Shown piece by piece: positions 44,598 through 54,014 of a stretch of DNA of 64,000 nucleotides. Below the pieces are notes generated by a model that was given only the letters and a program-made list of their open reading frames with translations, did not search any database and had not been told where the DNA came from. This stretch comes from a bacterium (GTDB lineage: Bacteria; Hinthialibacterota; Hinthialibacteria; OLB16). The DNA lies in NCBI GenBank assembly GCA_022072055.1, contig JAJVIK010000010.1:186001-250000 (forward strand), given 5' to 3'. The position numbers and the translations under genes are program-made. The first letter of the stretch is position 1. Each line of letters opens with the position of its first letter.

Positions 44598-46787
44598 TCA
44601 AGCATCGCCGGATGACCGCCGCGCCCCCAAGGCTCGCAGGAAAGAGAGCACCCGCGCAAAGATCTCCTCCGATTCGGGACCATTGATGATGCCATGAGTT
44701 GTCCTGGCGAAAAACGCCGCTTCTCTGTGAGAGGAGCCCACGCCTCGCACAATTCGATAGGCGCTTTCGGGGTCCACGATCGGATCCTCGGTCCCTTGGA
44801 CCACAAGGATCGGAACACGGATGTCCGGGAGGGACCGCTCAAGCATTTCCATGGCCTTTCCCAGTTCGGCCACACCGGAGACCGGGATGCGATCATAGTT
44901 GACCCGTGGGTTTTCAGGGGTATGGGAGATGAAGTCCCATCCCAAGCCGCCGCCGCCAAAGCGCTCCAGGAGCCAGTTGAAGGTGGCCACCGGCGAGGCG
45001 AACCGAGAGGCCGCGCTCTTCAGGTGCAGCGGTGTGTTGATGGCGAAGGCCGCTTGGACCTTGTTCCCCTTGCGCGCTGACGCGAGCAGCGCCAGACCGC
45101 CGCCGGTGGAAAAGCCCCCCACAATGATCCGGTCGGTGAGCGACTTAATGACCGCGTATCCCCGATTCAGCGACTCGTACCATTCCTCCCAGGGAGTCCT
45201 CGCCAAGTCTTCCGGAGAAGTCCCATGCCCGCGCAGTCGAACCCCATAGACCGCATAGCCGCCGCGAAACAGATACTCGGCGAGCGCGCGGACCTCCTGG
45301 GGCGCCGAGAGATACCCATGCACAAGGACCACCCCCGCGCGGGGACGCTTGGGAGAGAGCAGGAACGGCCGGCCCACCTTCGGCGGGGGGCTTTGAAGGG
45401 TGCGGTGGCGCGCGTAGTCCTCCTCGAAGAGGCGACAGTCCTCTTCCAGGAAGATCTCACGGATTTGCTCCGACAGGGATCGGGGATGAATTCGCGCAAC
45501 CTCCGCGATGGTTCCGACAACGCGGGGTAGCGGTTCGATCTCGTTGGCGATCACTTCGGTGAGCTCGGTCATGCGCACTGCGTGAAAATCCGCTTTCCCC
45601 CGCACCAGGCCGAAGTTCTTCGTATACCCCTTGTGGTCACGCCTGAGCAGTCCCTCGCGAACACACAGATCGACAAAACTATGGAACTTGGGGCTGTAAT
45701 CCTCGTACAGAATGTCCCGGTAGGTCCGCGCGAGCAGGGAGTGCACCCGCGGCGGGTTCATCGCCAGGATGCGGTGGGTGGAAAGGAAGATCCGATTGCG
45801 ATACTGGCGCTCGGTGAAGCGGCGCGCGCGTTGGTGGCGGATCAGGGTGGCGAAGATGTGATCGTAGTTGAGGGTGGTGAGCCGATAGATTTCGCTCATG
45901 TGGTGGAGCATCAGTTGCCGCGCGGCGTCATTGAACGCGGATCTCGGGTTCTCCTCGAGCGCGGCGAGATCGCCTGGTCCACACGCCATGAGCTCGGCGT
46001 ACTCGGGGGTCTCCAGGTACTTCCTCGCATCAATCGGCTCCCCCAAGGTGATGTCGATGTCGGTGTCCGCGGAGAGCAGGGTCCCCTCCAGAGAGAGTTC
46101 CTCCAAGGCTCTCGGTCCGAGGCCGGAGCTCCACGCCCGCGCGAGTCGAACAAACGGGTTTTCGCCCGCGCGCATGGGGAAGTAGGTGACATTCACCGGA
46201 ACGATCACGGTCCGTTTGGACAACGCCTGCTCGAAGGAGGAAAGGTCGAAACGCTTGAGGACCTCTTCAAGACCCGCCTGAGAGGGAGCGTGCGCCAGGC
46301 AGCCGAGCTTGTGGCGGTAGAACTCGGCGCGCAGAGCCAGCGAGGCAGCCCCGGTGTGCGGAGGTCGTCGGATCCCCCGATGGAAGATCCGAAAAGCGCC
46401 GGCGGGATCCACCACCTTCTTGTCCTTCACCATCAGCCCCTCGGGAAAGATGATCCAGGGGTGGTCCCCACGCAGGAGCGATCGAACGATGATCTTGTCG
46501 CGGTCGGGGTCCTTGGTCGACACAGTCCCCATCGCCCGCATGTAGGCTCCAACCTTGCCCACAAACAGCCCTTCATCGGCCAATGACCAGACCTCCAGCC
46601 CGGTCGCCTTGTGGAGTTCATAGGGCAGGAAGATGGTCTCGAGGCGGGTGAAATGGTTTACCACGAAGAGGATCGACATCTCCGGAGTGAGGTCCGCAAG
46701 GCGATGGAGGCGGATATCGGCCTTGATCAGGCGAGTGGCCAGATCAAGGGCCCATTTGGTGGACTTGAACGCCAGCGCGGAGGACAT
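44598..46787 (-). CDS. bifunctional acyltransferase / alpha/beta hydrolase fusion
   Basis: 729 residues. The N-terminal half is a PlsC/GPAT-type acyltransferase with the H-x4-acid motif NHFTRLE (His45, Glu50) and FPEG (114-117). A helical linker spans about 290-470. The C-terminal quarter is an alpha/beta hydrolase of the monoacylglycerol-lipase/S33 type: VHGYLSAP, nucleophile Ser560 in GFSTGGG, Asp668 in GTEDPIVD, and His698 in RTTHGI. Both active sites look complete, so one protein could acylate and deacylate a lipid, for instance in lysophospholipid remodelling. The start is at the ATG 46787. Confidence 0.82.
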   Translation of the reverse strand: MSSALAFKSTKWALDLATRLIKADIRLHRLADLTPEMSILFVVNHFTRLETIFLPYELHKATGLEVWSLADEGLFVGKVGAYMRAMGTVSTKDPDRDKIIVRSLLRGDHPWIIFPEGLMVKDKKVVDPAGAFRIFHRGIRRPPHTGAASLALRAEFYRHKLGCLAHAPSQAGLEEVLKRFDLSSFEQALSKRTVIVPVNVTYFPMRAGENPFVRLARAWSSGLGPRALEELSLEGTLLSADTDIDITLGEPIDARKYLETPEYAELMACGPGDLAALEENPRSAFNDAARQLMLHHMSEIYRLTTLNYDHIFATLIRHQRARRFTERQYRNRIFLSTHRILAMNPPRVHSLLARTYRDILYEDYSPKFHSFVDLCVREGLLRRDHKGYTKNFGLVRGKADFHAVRMTELTEVIANEIEPLPRVVGTIAEVARIHPRSLSEQIREIFLEEDCRLFEEDYARHRTLQSPPPKVGRPFLLSPKRPRAGVVLVHGYLSAPQEVRALAEYLFRGGYAVYGVRLRGHGTSPEDLARTPWEEWYESLNRGYAVIKSLTDRIIVGGFSTGGGLALLASARKGNKVQAAFAINTPLHLKSAASRFASPVATFNWLLERFGGGGLGWDFISHTPENPRVNYDRIPVSGVAELGKAMEMLERSLPDIRVPILVVQGTEDPIVDPESAYRIVRGVGSSHREAAFFARTTHGIINGPESEEIFARVLSFLRALGARRSSGDA

Positions 46788-46943
46788 GGGCGAGTAATCT
46801 ACCCTTGGGGGCTACCCCTGCTCAACCCACTCAAGTGAAGCGCCCCACCTTGCGCCCCGCGGAGGCGGGAAATCGACAGCCGCTTGCTTACACGCGGGGG
46901 ATGGCGGGCGCGAGTCTTAGGGCTTTTCTCACTTGAATGTAGC

Positions 46944-46976
46944 GCAGGAGGGACGCGCTTCGTCACGTCCCGCTGC
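46944..46976. repeat. hairpin in the 46.8-47.0 kb intergenic region
   Basis: GGGACG and CGTCCC pair across a CGCTTCGTCA loop, extended by GCAG/CTGC with a small internal loop. It lies about 60 bp after the isomerase-like gene's stop codon on the minus strand but lacks a U-tract. Could be a dispersed palindromic element or a weak terminator. Confidence 0.4.
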
Positions 46977-47039
46977 CCCGTAAAACCAGCCACGACTGAG
47001 CATGACCCTCCGAGGCGGTCCACGCCAACATGAACCGCT

Positions 47040-48575
47040 CTAGACCTCGGGCAAAGTCTCCCAGGTGAGTCCGAGTTTCCTGGCGGCGTAACCGGCCTGA
47101 TCCAGGCAATCGCCATACACCATGAGCCAGTGCGAATCCCGGACCTCGCGGAGCAGCTTTTTCCAGTTCCCCTCGACCTCCACATCCTGCTGCGAGCGGC
47201 AGATCTCATAAAAGGGGTTGCTCTCGATGGTCCCACGAAAACCGACCCACCGTCCGGTGGCGTATTCCGGGTCGATGAAGGTGACCACCGTGCCCTTGGG
47301 CATCTCCACCTTGGGCGCGGCCCCGAAATCGGACTCATAATGGGTGACGACCCGGACCGGTTCGTAGGTGGTCCCATCCAGTCGGCGCGGGCTGGTGCAG
47401 TGCGCGCAGGTGACCATCTTCTGGTGCGGAAAGGTGGAGTTGTGGAGAAACACCGGCCTTCCGGTGAGATGCCGCAGCAGAATGCCGGCCGGAATCACCA
47501 CGAAGTCCGACTCGCAGAACGCCAGCAAACCTTCATCGTTGAGCAGGCTGAGGGTCAGGCAAGCGGTCGTTTGGGACATCGGGATGATGGTCCCCATGCA
47601 GCTCTTGATGGTGAACGCCTCGCACTCGCGCTCCTTCATCAGCTCCTTGAACAGGACATACAGCACAAAGGCGTTGACCACAAACCCGCGTTTGGTCTCC
47701 AAGCTGGTGTTCGGCAACGCGAGGTAGCGCTCGGTCCATTCCTCGGCGCGCGCCAGAAGTTCCTTGTCCTCGAGCATGGACTTCAGGCGAGGCTCAATCT
47801 CCTCGTAGGAGACATCCAGGATCTCGATCCCAAATCTCTCGCGCGCGATCTCAGGAGCTTTGGGGGCGTACTTCCCCCAAGCCCCACCCAGGGCCACGAC
47901 CTTTTCTCCGAGCAGGTTCCGGACCGCATAAAGGGCCCGGAGCCTCCAGGCGAGCTCTCCCGGATCATCCACCACCACATCCTCAACGCTCGCCCTTCGA
48001 GTCTCCTCCGAGAGATCGGCGACTCCGGGATCGGGGTTGAGGTACTGAATGCTGAGCGCCTCGTACCAGTAGTACACCGGGCCCGAACGGTGGCGGACGA
48101 AGATCAGCGGGGTTCCCTTCCCCGCCAGACAGGCCTTGAGCAACGAACCCGAGCCGGTGGCCGGATAGACAATCACGGAGTCATGGTCTCCCGCGTGAAT
48201 CTCGTCAACCTCCTCCACCGCTTTGACCTTGCGGACCGGCAGCGGCTCCAACGGGAAGTCGACGGTTGCCGCGAGCGCGCGTAACTCCTCGCTGATGCGC
48301 CGGGTCTCTTGCTCGGCTGCCTCCTCGGTTTGAACCCCACCCCAGGACTTCCACGAGGTCTCCGGTTTTGGGGTGGGAGTGGAATACATCAGGATCGGCT
48401 GCACTCGGAGGGGCCTTCCCACCACGCGAAAGGGAAGCTTGGGGTCCCACGCGAGCCCCTCGGGAAAAACGGTGGCGGAGGGGAAGAGCGCGCGCGGAAG
48501 TCCAACCACAGCCCCCGCGAACGCACCTCCGGCGATTCCGATGAAACCTCGACGACTCACTGGTGGATGATGCAT
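47040..48575 (-). CDS. Tat-exported L-fucose-isomerase-like protein
   Basis: 511 residues with a twin-arginine signal (SRRGFIGIAGGAFAGAVVGLP). The C-terminal half resembles the L-fucose/L-arabinose isomerase fold (HNSTFPHQKMVTCAHCTSP, GTVVTFIDPEY, WLMVYGDCLD). The expected acidic metal ligands cannot be placed with certainty. Sugar isomerases are normally cytoplasmic, so export is unusual and suggests an unknown role on extracytoplasmic sugars. Start supported by GGGAGG 6 nt upstream. Its promoter carries the palindrome shared with the POR-hox operon. Confidence 0.65.
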   Translation of the reverse strand: MHHPPVSRRGFIGIAGGAFAGAVVGLPRALFPSATVFPEGLAWDPKLPFRVVGRPLRVQPILMYSTPTPKPETSWKSWGGVQTEEAAEQETRRISEELRALAATVDFPLEPLPVRKVKAVEEVDEIHAGDHDSVIVYPATGSGSLLKACLAGKGTPLIFVRHRSGPVYYWYEALSIQYLNPDPGVADLSEETRRASVEDVVVDDPGELAWRLRALYAVRNLLGEKVVALGGAWGKYAPKAPEIARERFGIEILDVSYEEIEPRLKSMLEDKELLARAEEWTERYLALPNTSLETKRGFVVNAFVLYVLFKELMKERECEAFTIKSCMGTIIPMSQTTACLTLSLLNDEGLLAFCESDFVVIPAGILLRHLTGRPVFLHNSTFPHQKMVTCAHCTSPRRLDGTTYEPVRVVTHYESDFGAAPKVEMPKGTVVTFIDPEYATGRWVGFRGTIESNPFYEICRSQQDVEVEGNWKKLLREVRDSHWLMVYGDCLDQAGYAARKLGLTWETLPEV

Positions 48576-48648
48576 GGCGCGCCTCCCGAGGAAATCTTGG
48601 AGGGTATTTGACGCGGCCTCTCCAGGCGGAGATGGCTCCGAAATCTCA

Positions 48649-48681
48649 ACACAATAATGGTATCACAGTACCCTATTGTGT
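48649..48681. promoter_or_regulatory. palindromic operator site A
   Basis: ACACAATA and TATTGTGT form the outer arms, and TGGTA-TCACAG-TACC(C) the inner pair. Aligns with site C (AATAATRGTAT, then GT[A/T]CC and CTATT) and with the site before the porin gene. Confidence 0.55.
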
Positions 48682-48684
48682 CAA
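48657..48684 (-). promoter_or_regulatory. candidate promoter for the isomerase-like gene
   Basis: On the minus strand TTGACA, a 16-bp spacer and TACCAT preceded by TGA (extended -10). Palindrome A covers the spacer and -10. Confidence 0.55.
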
Positions 48685-48794
48685 TTTCACGGCGGGTGAA
48701 AATCGAGGGATTGAGAAGCCTTCTTGAAAGAGTCAAGCTACAAAAGAACCGACTCAGCCGCGGCCCATGGAGGGTTGAGCAAAGCCCTCACGGC

Positions 48795-48823
48795 TTGACT
48801 GAGACGAATAATAGTATTATAGT
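48795..48823 (+). promoter_or_regulatory. candidate promoter for the POR-hox operon
   Basis: TTGACT, a 17-bp spacer and TATAGT. Predicted start near 48830, leader of about 55 nt. Confidence 0.6.
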
Positions 48824-48833
48824 TCCACTATTA
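48809..48833. promoter_or_regulatory. palindromic operator site C over the POR -10 element
   Basis: TAATAGT and ACTATTA arms; inner TAGTA-TTATAG-TTCCA is a degenerate form of TGGTA-N6-TACCA. Overlap with the -10 suggests repression when bound. Confidence 0.5.
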
Positions 48834-48885
48834 GCATCCACGCTCCGAGGCTCGACCCGCCCCTAGCGAGATTGGAGGATTGTTC

Positions 48886-51800
48886 ATGTCCCGCCCATTT
48901 GTGACACTCGATGGGACGGAGGCTGCGGCGTATGTGGCCTACCGCGCAAGTGAAGTCATTGCCATCTATCCCATCACCCCCTCTTCCCCGATGGGAGAGT
49001 TCTCCGACCAGTGGGCTTCGGAGAACAGACCCAACCTGTGGGGCACTGTTCCGCATGTGATGGAAATGCAGAGTGAAGCGGGCGCGGCGGGAGCCATTCA
49101 CGGCGCCCTCCAAGCCGGGGCGCTGACCACAACCTTCACCTCCTCGCAGGGTCTCCTGTTGATGATCCCCAATCTGTACAAAATCGCTGGGGAGCTGACC
49201 CCGGCGGTCATACATGTCGCGGCGCGCTCGCTTGCGGCGCAGGCGCTTTCCATCTTTGGAGACCATTCGGATGTGATGTCGGTGCGGGGAACGGGGTTCG
49301 CGCTCCTTTCCTCGGGTTCGGTCCAGGAGGTGATGGATCTCGCGCTCGTGGCCCACGGAACCACGCTGGAGGCGCGTGTCCCCTTCATCCATTTCTTCGA
49401 TGGCTTCCGGACTTCCCACGAGGTGGCCAAGGTTGAGACCCTCGCGGACGACGATCTCCGGGCTTTGATTGATGAGGGCTGCATCAGCGCCCATCGCGCC
49501 CGCGCGCTTTCACCGGACCATCCGGTGATCCGCGGCACCGCGCAGAACCCGGATGTGTATTTCCAGGCGCGCGAGTCGGTCAACCGCTTTTATCTCGCGA
49601 TTCCGGAACTGGTGCAGAAGAAGATGGATCAATTCGCCGCGCGGGTGGGGCGTCAATATCATTTGTTTGATTACGCCGGACACCCACAAGCGGAGCGCGT
49701 GATCGTGATCCTCGGATCGGGTGGCGAAACGGTCGAGGAGACCGCGCGCTTCCTGGTGGAGAAAGGGGAGAAGGTGGGGTGTGTGCGAGTCCGCCTCTAT
49801 CGGCCCTTCTCCATCGAACATTTCATGGAGGCGCTGCCCAAGACGGTGAAGGCCATCGCGGCGCTTGACAGAACCAAGGAGCCGGGAAGCCTGGGCGAGC
49901 CGCTGTATCAGGATGTGGTCACGGCGTTCGCGGAGTCCCTATCGAACGGCGCCTCCAAATTCGCGAGTCCGCCCAAGGTGATTGGGGGTCGCTACGGCCT
50001 CTCCTCCAAAGAGTTCACCCCGGCAATGGTCAATCGAGTTTTCGAGGAGCTCGCGCGAGAGAGGCCCAAGAACCACTTCACCGTTGGGATTGAGGATGAT
50101 GTGACCCACACCAGTCTCGAATATGACCAGGATTTCTCGATCGAGGAGGCGGATGTGGTCCGGGCATTGTTTCACGGTCTCGGCTCGGACGGCACGGTGG
50201 GCGCGAACAAGAACTCGGTGAAGATCATCGGGGAGGAAACGCCCAACTACGCTCAAGGGTATTTCGTGTATGACTCCAAGAAATCCGGCGCGGTGACCGT
50301 GTCTCACCTGCGCTTCGGGCCGCGCGCGATCCGCGCTCCGTATTTGATCCGTGAGGCGAACTTCATCGCCTGTCACCAGTTCAACTTCCTGGAGCGCTAT
50401 AACGTGTTGGAGGAGGCGGTCGAGGGGGCCGTGCTGCTGCTCAATAGCCCCTATAGCCCGGAGGAACTCTGGGATCACCTGCCGCGCCCGATTCAAGAGG
50501 AGATTCTCGCCAAAAAGGCGCGGGTTTTCACGATCGACGCTTACGATGTGGCGCGGCAGACGGGAATGGGCGGGCGCATCAACACCATCATGCAGACCTG
50601 CTTCTTCGCGATCAGCGGAGTGCTCCCGCGCGAGGAGGCCATCGCGGCGATCAAGCACTCGATTGAGAAGACCTACGGCAAAAAAGGGGAGAACATTGTT
50701 AAGAAGAATTTTGAGGCGGTCGACACCACGCTCGCGAACCTGCACGAGGCGCGAATTCCCGACCAGGTGAGCAGCCGCCGGGAGCGACCGCCGGTGGTTC
50801 CGGACGAGGCCCCCGATTTTGTGAAGCTCCTCACCGCGCCGCTACTCGCCGGGCACGGTGACCGCTTGCCGGTCAGCGCGCTCCCGGTGGATGGCACTTA
50901 TCCAACCGGCACCACTCAGTGGGAGAAGCGGAACATCGCTCAGGAGATCCCGATCTGGGATCCGGAATGGTGTATCCAATGCGCGAAGTGCGCGCTGGTC
51001 TGCCCACACGCGGCGATACGGATGAAGGTCTACAACGCGGAGGCGTTGAGCGGCGCGCCCGAATCGTTCCGCTCGATGGACTGGCGGGGACCCGATTTCA
51101 AGGGCCTCAAGATGACCATCCAGACCGCTCCGGAAGATTGCACCGGGTGCGGGCTGTGCGTGGAGATCTGCCCGGCCAAGAACAAACGCGCCACCCAGTT
51201 CAAGGCCATCAACATGAAACCGCAGCTCCCGCTCCGCGAGCATGAGCGCGAGTCCTATCGCTTCTTCCTTTCGATTCCCGAGCTGGACCGCCGGGAGATC
51301 AAGGTGGAAACCATCAAAGGCTCGCAGATGTTGGAGCCGCTCTTCGAGTATTCCGGGGCCTGCGCGGGGTGTGGGGAAACGCCGTATCTCAAGCTACTCA
51401 GCCAGCTCTTCGGAGATCGCGCATTGATTGCCAACGCAACGGGATGTTCGTCCATCTACGGAGGGAACCTCCCGACCACTCCATGGGCCAAGAATGGCGA
51501 TGGGCGCGGGCCGGCATGGTCCAACTCGCTGTTCGAGGATAACGCCGAATTCGGCCTGGGGTTTCGTCTGTGCATCGACAAGCTCGCGGAGCACGCCACG
51601 GAACTGGCGGACCGCCTGCGGGACCAGCTGGGGGAAGAGCTGGCGAGCGCCCTCATCGCGGCGGATCAGTCGGATGAATCCGGGATTCACGATCAACGCG
51701 AACGGGTAGCCGTTCTTAAGGAGCGTTTGGCGAAGATGGACGCTCCGGAGGCTAAGCGGCTCCTGGATATCGCGGATTACCTGGTGAAGAAGAGCGTGTG

Positions 51801-52464
51801 GATCGTGGGCGGCGACGGTTGGGCCTACGACATCGGCTATGGCGGATTGGATCAAGTCGTTTCGTCCAGTCGAAATGTCAACATCCTGGTTCTGGACACG
51901 GAGGTCTATTCCAACACGGGCGGTCAGGCCTCCAAGGCCACCCCGCGCGGCGCGGTCGCCAAGTTCGCGGCGGGCGGGAAATCCACCGCCAAGAAAGACT
52001 TGGGACTGATGGCGATGACCTATGGGACCGCGTATGTGGCCCAGATCGCGATGGGCGCGAACGACACCCAGGCCATTCGCGCCTTCATCGAGGCCGAGCG
52101 TTACAACGGCCCCTCGCTGATCATCGCCTACAGCCACTGTATCGCGCACGGGATCGACATGAGCAAGGGCATGGATTCCCAAAAGAAGGCGGTGCTTTGC
52201 GGACACTGGCCGCTCTATCGCTTCAACCCGGATCTCAAGTCCCAGGGTGAAAACCCGCTGACGCTGGATTACCATGAACCCAAGCTTCCGGTCGCGGAGT
52301 ACGCGTATCAGGAAACGCGCTACAAGATGTTGACCAAGAGCAACCCGGACGCCGCCGCCCGGCTGATGGCGCTCGCCCAGGAGGACGCGCTCGAGACCTG
52401 GAGGCGTTACTCCACCCTGGCCGCGTCCTTCTCCCCCTCCGGCGGGAACGGAAAACCAAATTAG
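48886..52464 (+). CDS. nifJ: pyruvate:ferredoxin (flavodoxin) oxidoreductase
   Basis: 1192 residues, the single-chain form. Domain order: N-terminal pyrimidine-binding domain (FVTLDGTEAAAYVAYRASEV), transketolase-C-like, gamma and EKR domains, two 4Fe-4S clusters (CIQCAKCALVCPH and CTGCGLCVEICPAK) and the C-terminal TPP domain with GGDGWAYDIGYGGLDQV, YSNTGGQASKATP and CAGCGE ligands for the proximal cluster. It converts pyruvate and CoA to acetyl-CoA, CO2 and reduced ferredoxin. The ATG at 48886 has GGAGG 7 nt upstream. First gene of the nine-gene hydrogenase operon. Confidence 0.96.
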   Translation: MSRPFVTLDGTEAAAYVAYRASEVIAIYPITPSSPMGEFSDQWASENRPNLWGTVPHVMEMQSEAGAAGAIHGALQAGALTTTFTSSQGLLLMIPNLYKIAGELTPAVIHVAARSLAAQALSIFGDHSDVMSVRGTGFALLSSGSVQEVMDLALVAHGTTLEARVPFIHFFDGFRTSHEVAKVETLADDDLRALIDEGCISAHRARALSPDHPVIRGTAQNPDVYFQARESVNRFYLAIPELVQKKMDQFAARVGRQYHLFDYAGHPQAERVIVILGSGGETVEETARFLVEKGEKVGCVRVRLYRPFSIEHFMEALPKTVKAIAALDRTKEPGSLGEPLYQDVVTAFAESLSNGASKFASPPKVIGGRYGLSSKEFTPAMVNRVFEELARERPKNHFTVGIEDDVTHTSLEYDQDFSIEEADVVRALFHGLGSDGTVGANKNSVKIIGEETPNYAQGYFVYDSKKSGAVTVSHLRFGPRAIRAPYLIREANFIACHQFNFLERYNVLEEAVEGAVLLLNSPYSPEELWDHLPRPIQEEILAKKARVFTIDAYDVARQTGMGGRINTIMQTCFFAISGVLPREEAIAAIKHSIEKTYGKKGENIVKKNFEAVDTTLANLHEARIPDQVSSRRERPPVVPDEAPDFVKLLTAPLLAGHGDRLPVSALPVDGTYPTGTTQWEKRNIAQEIPIWDPEWCIQCAKCALVCPHAAIRMKVYNAEALSGAPESFRSMDWRGPDFKGLKMTIQTAPEDCTGCGLCVEICPAKNKRATQFKAINMKPQLPLREHERESYRFFLSIPELDRREIKVETIKGSQMLEPLFEYSGACAGCGETPYLKLLSQLFGDRALIANATGCSSIYGGNLPTTPWAKNGDGRGPAWSNSLFEDNAEFGLGFRLCIDKLAEHATELADRLRDQLGEELASALIAADQSDESGIHDQRERVAVLKERLAKMDAPEAKRLLDIADYLVKKSVWIVGGDGWAYDIGYGGLDQVVSSSRNVNILVLDTEVYSNTGGQASKATPRGAVAKFAAGGKSTAKKDLGLMAMTYGTAYVAQIAMGANDTQAIRAFIEAERYNGPSLIIAYSHCIAHGIDMSKGMDSQKKAVLCGHWPLYRFNPDLKSQGENPLTLDYHEPKLPVAEYAYQETRYKMLTKSNPDAAARLMALAQEDALETWRRYSTLAASFSPSGGNGKPN

Positions 52465-52494
52465 ATCGGATCGCGCTTGCGAGGAGAAATCGAG

Positions 52495-53502
52495 ATGGAC
52501 CTTTCCACAACCTACATGGGCATCCCACTCAAGAGTCCGTTTGTCCCCTCGGCCTGCGGGCCGCTCTCGCGGGATGTGGGGATGGTTCGGGCGCTCGAGG
52601 ACGCGGGCGCCTCCGCGATTGTGATGTATTCCCTTTTCGAGGAGCAGATCCAGCACGAGGCTCAGGAGCTTGATCATTTCCTCACGCGCTCCACGCATGC
52701 CTACGCCGAGGCGTTGACCTATTTCCCCGATCTCGACAACTACAACGCCGGTCCGGAGGAATACCTCGACCACCTCTGCCGGGTGAAACAGGCGGTGGAT
52801 ATCCCGGTGTTCGGCAGTCTGAACGGGATCTCGCCGGGAGGGTGGACCGCTTACGCCAAGAAGATGGAGCAAGCCGGGGCCGATGGAATCGAGCTGAACC
52901 TCTACTTCATCCCGGCGGACGCAAACCTCACCGGACGCGAAGTGGAACAGGCCTATGTGGACGTGCTCGCGGAGGTGAAGCGATCGGTCACGATCCCGGT
53001 CGCCATGAAGATCGGCCCGTTCTTCAGCTCCACCTTCGAGATGGCGAAACGGTTCGAAGCGGCCGGCGCGGACGCCCTGGTGTTGTTCAACCGCTTCTAT
53101 CAGCCCGATATCGATCTTGAGGAGCTGGAGGTCAAGCCGAGTCTGATCCTCTCCTCCCCCTTCGAGATGCGTCTGCCGATGCGCTGGATCGCGATCCTGT
53201 ACGGCAAAGTGAAGATGAGCCTGGGGGCCACTCGCGGCATTCATGACGCCCTGGCGGCGCTTAAGCTCCTGATGGTCGGCGCGGATGTCACCATGCTTTG
53301 CTCGGAACTTCTCCGGCACGGCCCCAGGCGCCTCACCGAGATCGAAATGGATATGCGCCGCTGGATGGAGGACCACGAATATGATTCGGTGGGGATGCTC
53401 AAGGGAAGCATGAGCCAGATCAATTGCGCCGAACCGGCCGCCTTTGAGCGCGCCAATTACATGAAGACCCTGCAAAGCTACGAACGCTACCGGGTGGCTT
53501 GA
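52495..53502 (+). CDS. dihydroorotate dehydrogenase-like FMN protein
   Basis: 335 residues of class 1 DHOD-like TIM barrel: MDLSTTYMGIPLKSPFVPSACGPL at the N-terminus and conserved FMN-contact strands GADGIELNLYF and PVAMKIGPFFSS. The start at 52495 has GAGGAG 8 nt upstream. Proteins of this kind are commonly found beside nifJ-type POR genes, which suggests an accessory redox role rather than pyrimidine synthesis. It sits 30 bp after POR and 11 bp before hoxE. Confidence 0.8.
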   Translation: MDLSTTYMGIPLKSPFVPSACGPLSRDVGMVRALEDAGASAIVMYSLFEEQIQHEAQELDHFLTRSTHAYAEALTYFPDLDNYNAGPEEYLDHLCRVKQAVDIPVFGSLNGISPGGWTAYAKKMEQAGADGIELNLYFIPADANLTGREVEQAYVDVLAEVKRSVTIPVAMKIGPFFSSTFEMAKRFEAAGADALVLFNRFYQPDIDLEELEVKPSLILSSPFEMRLPMRWIAILYGKVKMSLGATRGIHDALAALKLLMVGADVTMLCSELLRHGPRRLTEIEMDMRRWMEDHEYDSVGMLKGSMSQINCAEPAAFERANYMKTLQSYERYRVA

Positions 53503-53513
53503 AGGAGGCCGCG

Positions 53514-54014
53514 ATGATACTCCCGCCCGAAAAACAACCGATGCCCTCCGACGATAAGCGCTGGCGTCTGGTGGCCACCGCGATGCGCCGTCACGGCTAC
53601 AAGTCCCATGGCCTGATCGAGTCCCTGCACTCGATCCAAGAGACTTTCGGGTATGTGAGCGAGGACGCCCTCAAGTTCACGGCCAAGATGTTGCGGGTCC
53701 CGCTTTCTCAGGCCTATGGGGTGGCCTCGTTCTATCACTATTTCAATCTCAAGCCACTGGGGCGCCACTCGTGCGTGGTGTGCCGCGGGACCGCTTGCCA
53801 CATCAAAGGCTCGGCCCAAATCCTCTCCGATCTTGAACAGTTGTTCGCCGTGCGAGTGGGTGAAACCACCGAGGATGGGAGCCTCTCACTGCTTTCCGCG
53901 CAGTGCCTCGGCGCGTGTGGGATCGCGCCCGCGGTGGTGCTGGACGGAGTGGTTATGGGAAGGGCGGAGGCCGAATCGATAGTCCATCGGGTCGAGGAGG
54001 TGGTGGCCGCATGA
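53514..54014 (+). CDS. hoxE: bidirectional hydrogenase diaphorase subunit HoxE
   Basis: 166 residues, NuoE-like. A single thioredoxin-like [2Fe-2S] cluster is bound by CRGTAC and CLGAC; the phrase TACHIKGS and YGVASFYHYF are characteristic. AAGGAGG precedes the ATG at 53514. It carries electrons within the diaphorase module with HoxF and HoxU. The stop overlaps the hoxF start (ATGA). Confidence 0.9.
   Translation: MILPPEKQPMPSDDKRWRLVATAMRRHGYKSHGLIESLHSIQETFGYVSEDALKFTAKMLRVPLSQAYGVASFYHYFNLKPLGRHSCVVCRGTACHIKGSAQILSDLEQLFAVRVGETTEDGSLSLLSAQCLGACGIAPAVVLDGVVMGRAEAESIVHRVEEVVAA

Larger units (their letters stand above)
48576..48885. other. divergent regulatory region between the isomerase-like gene and the POR-hox operon
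   Basis: 310 bp. It contains two outward-facing candidate promoters and two related palindromes (48649-48681 and 48809-48833), listed separately. It is AT-rich compared with the flanks. No gene seen. Confidence 0.75.

Noticed and set aside
48795-48820. TATTAT at 48815 as the POR -10 element
   Set aside because: Its spacing to TTGACT is only 14 bp; TATAGT at 48818 gives 17 bp and is preferred.
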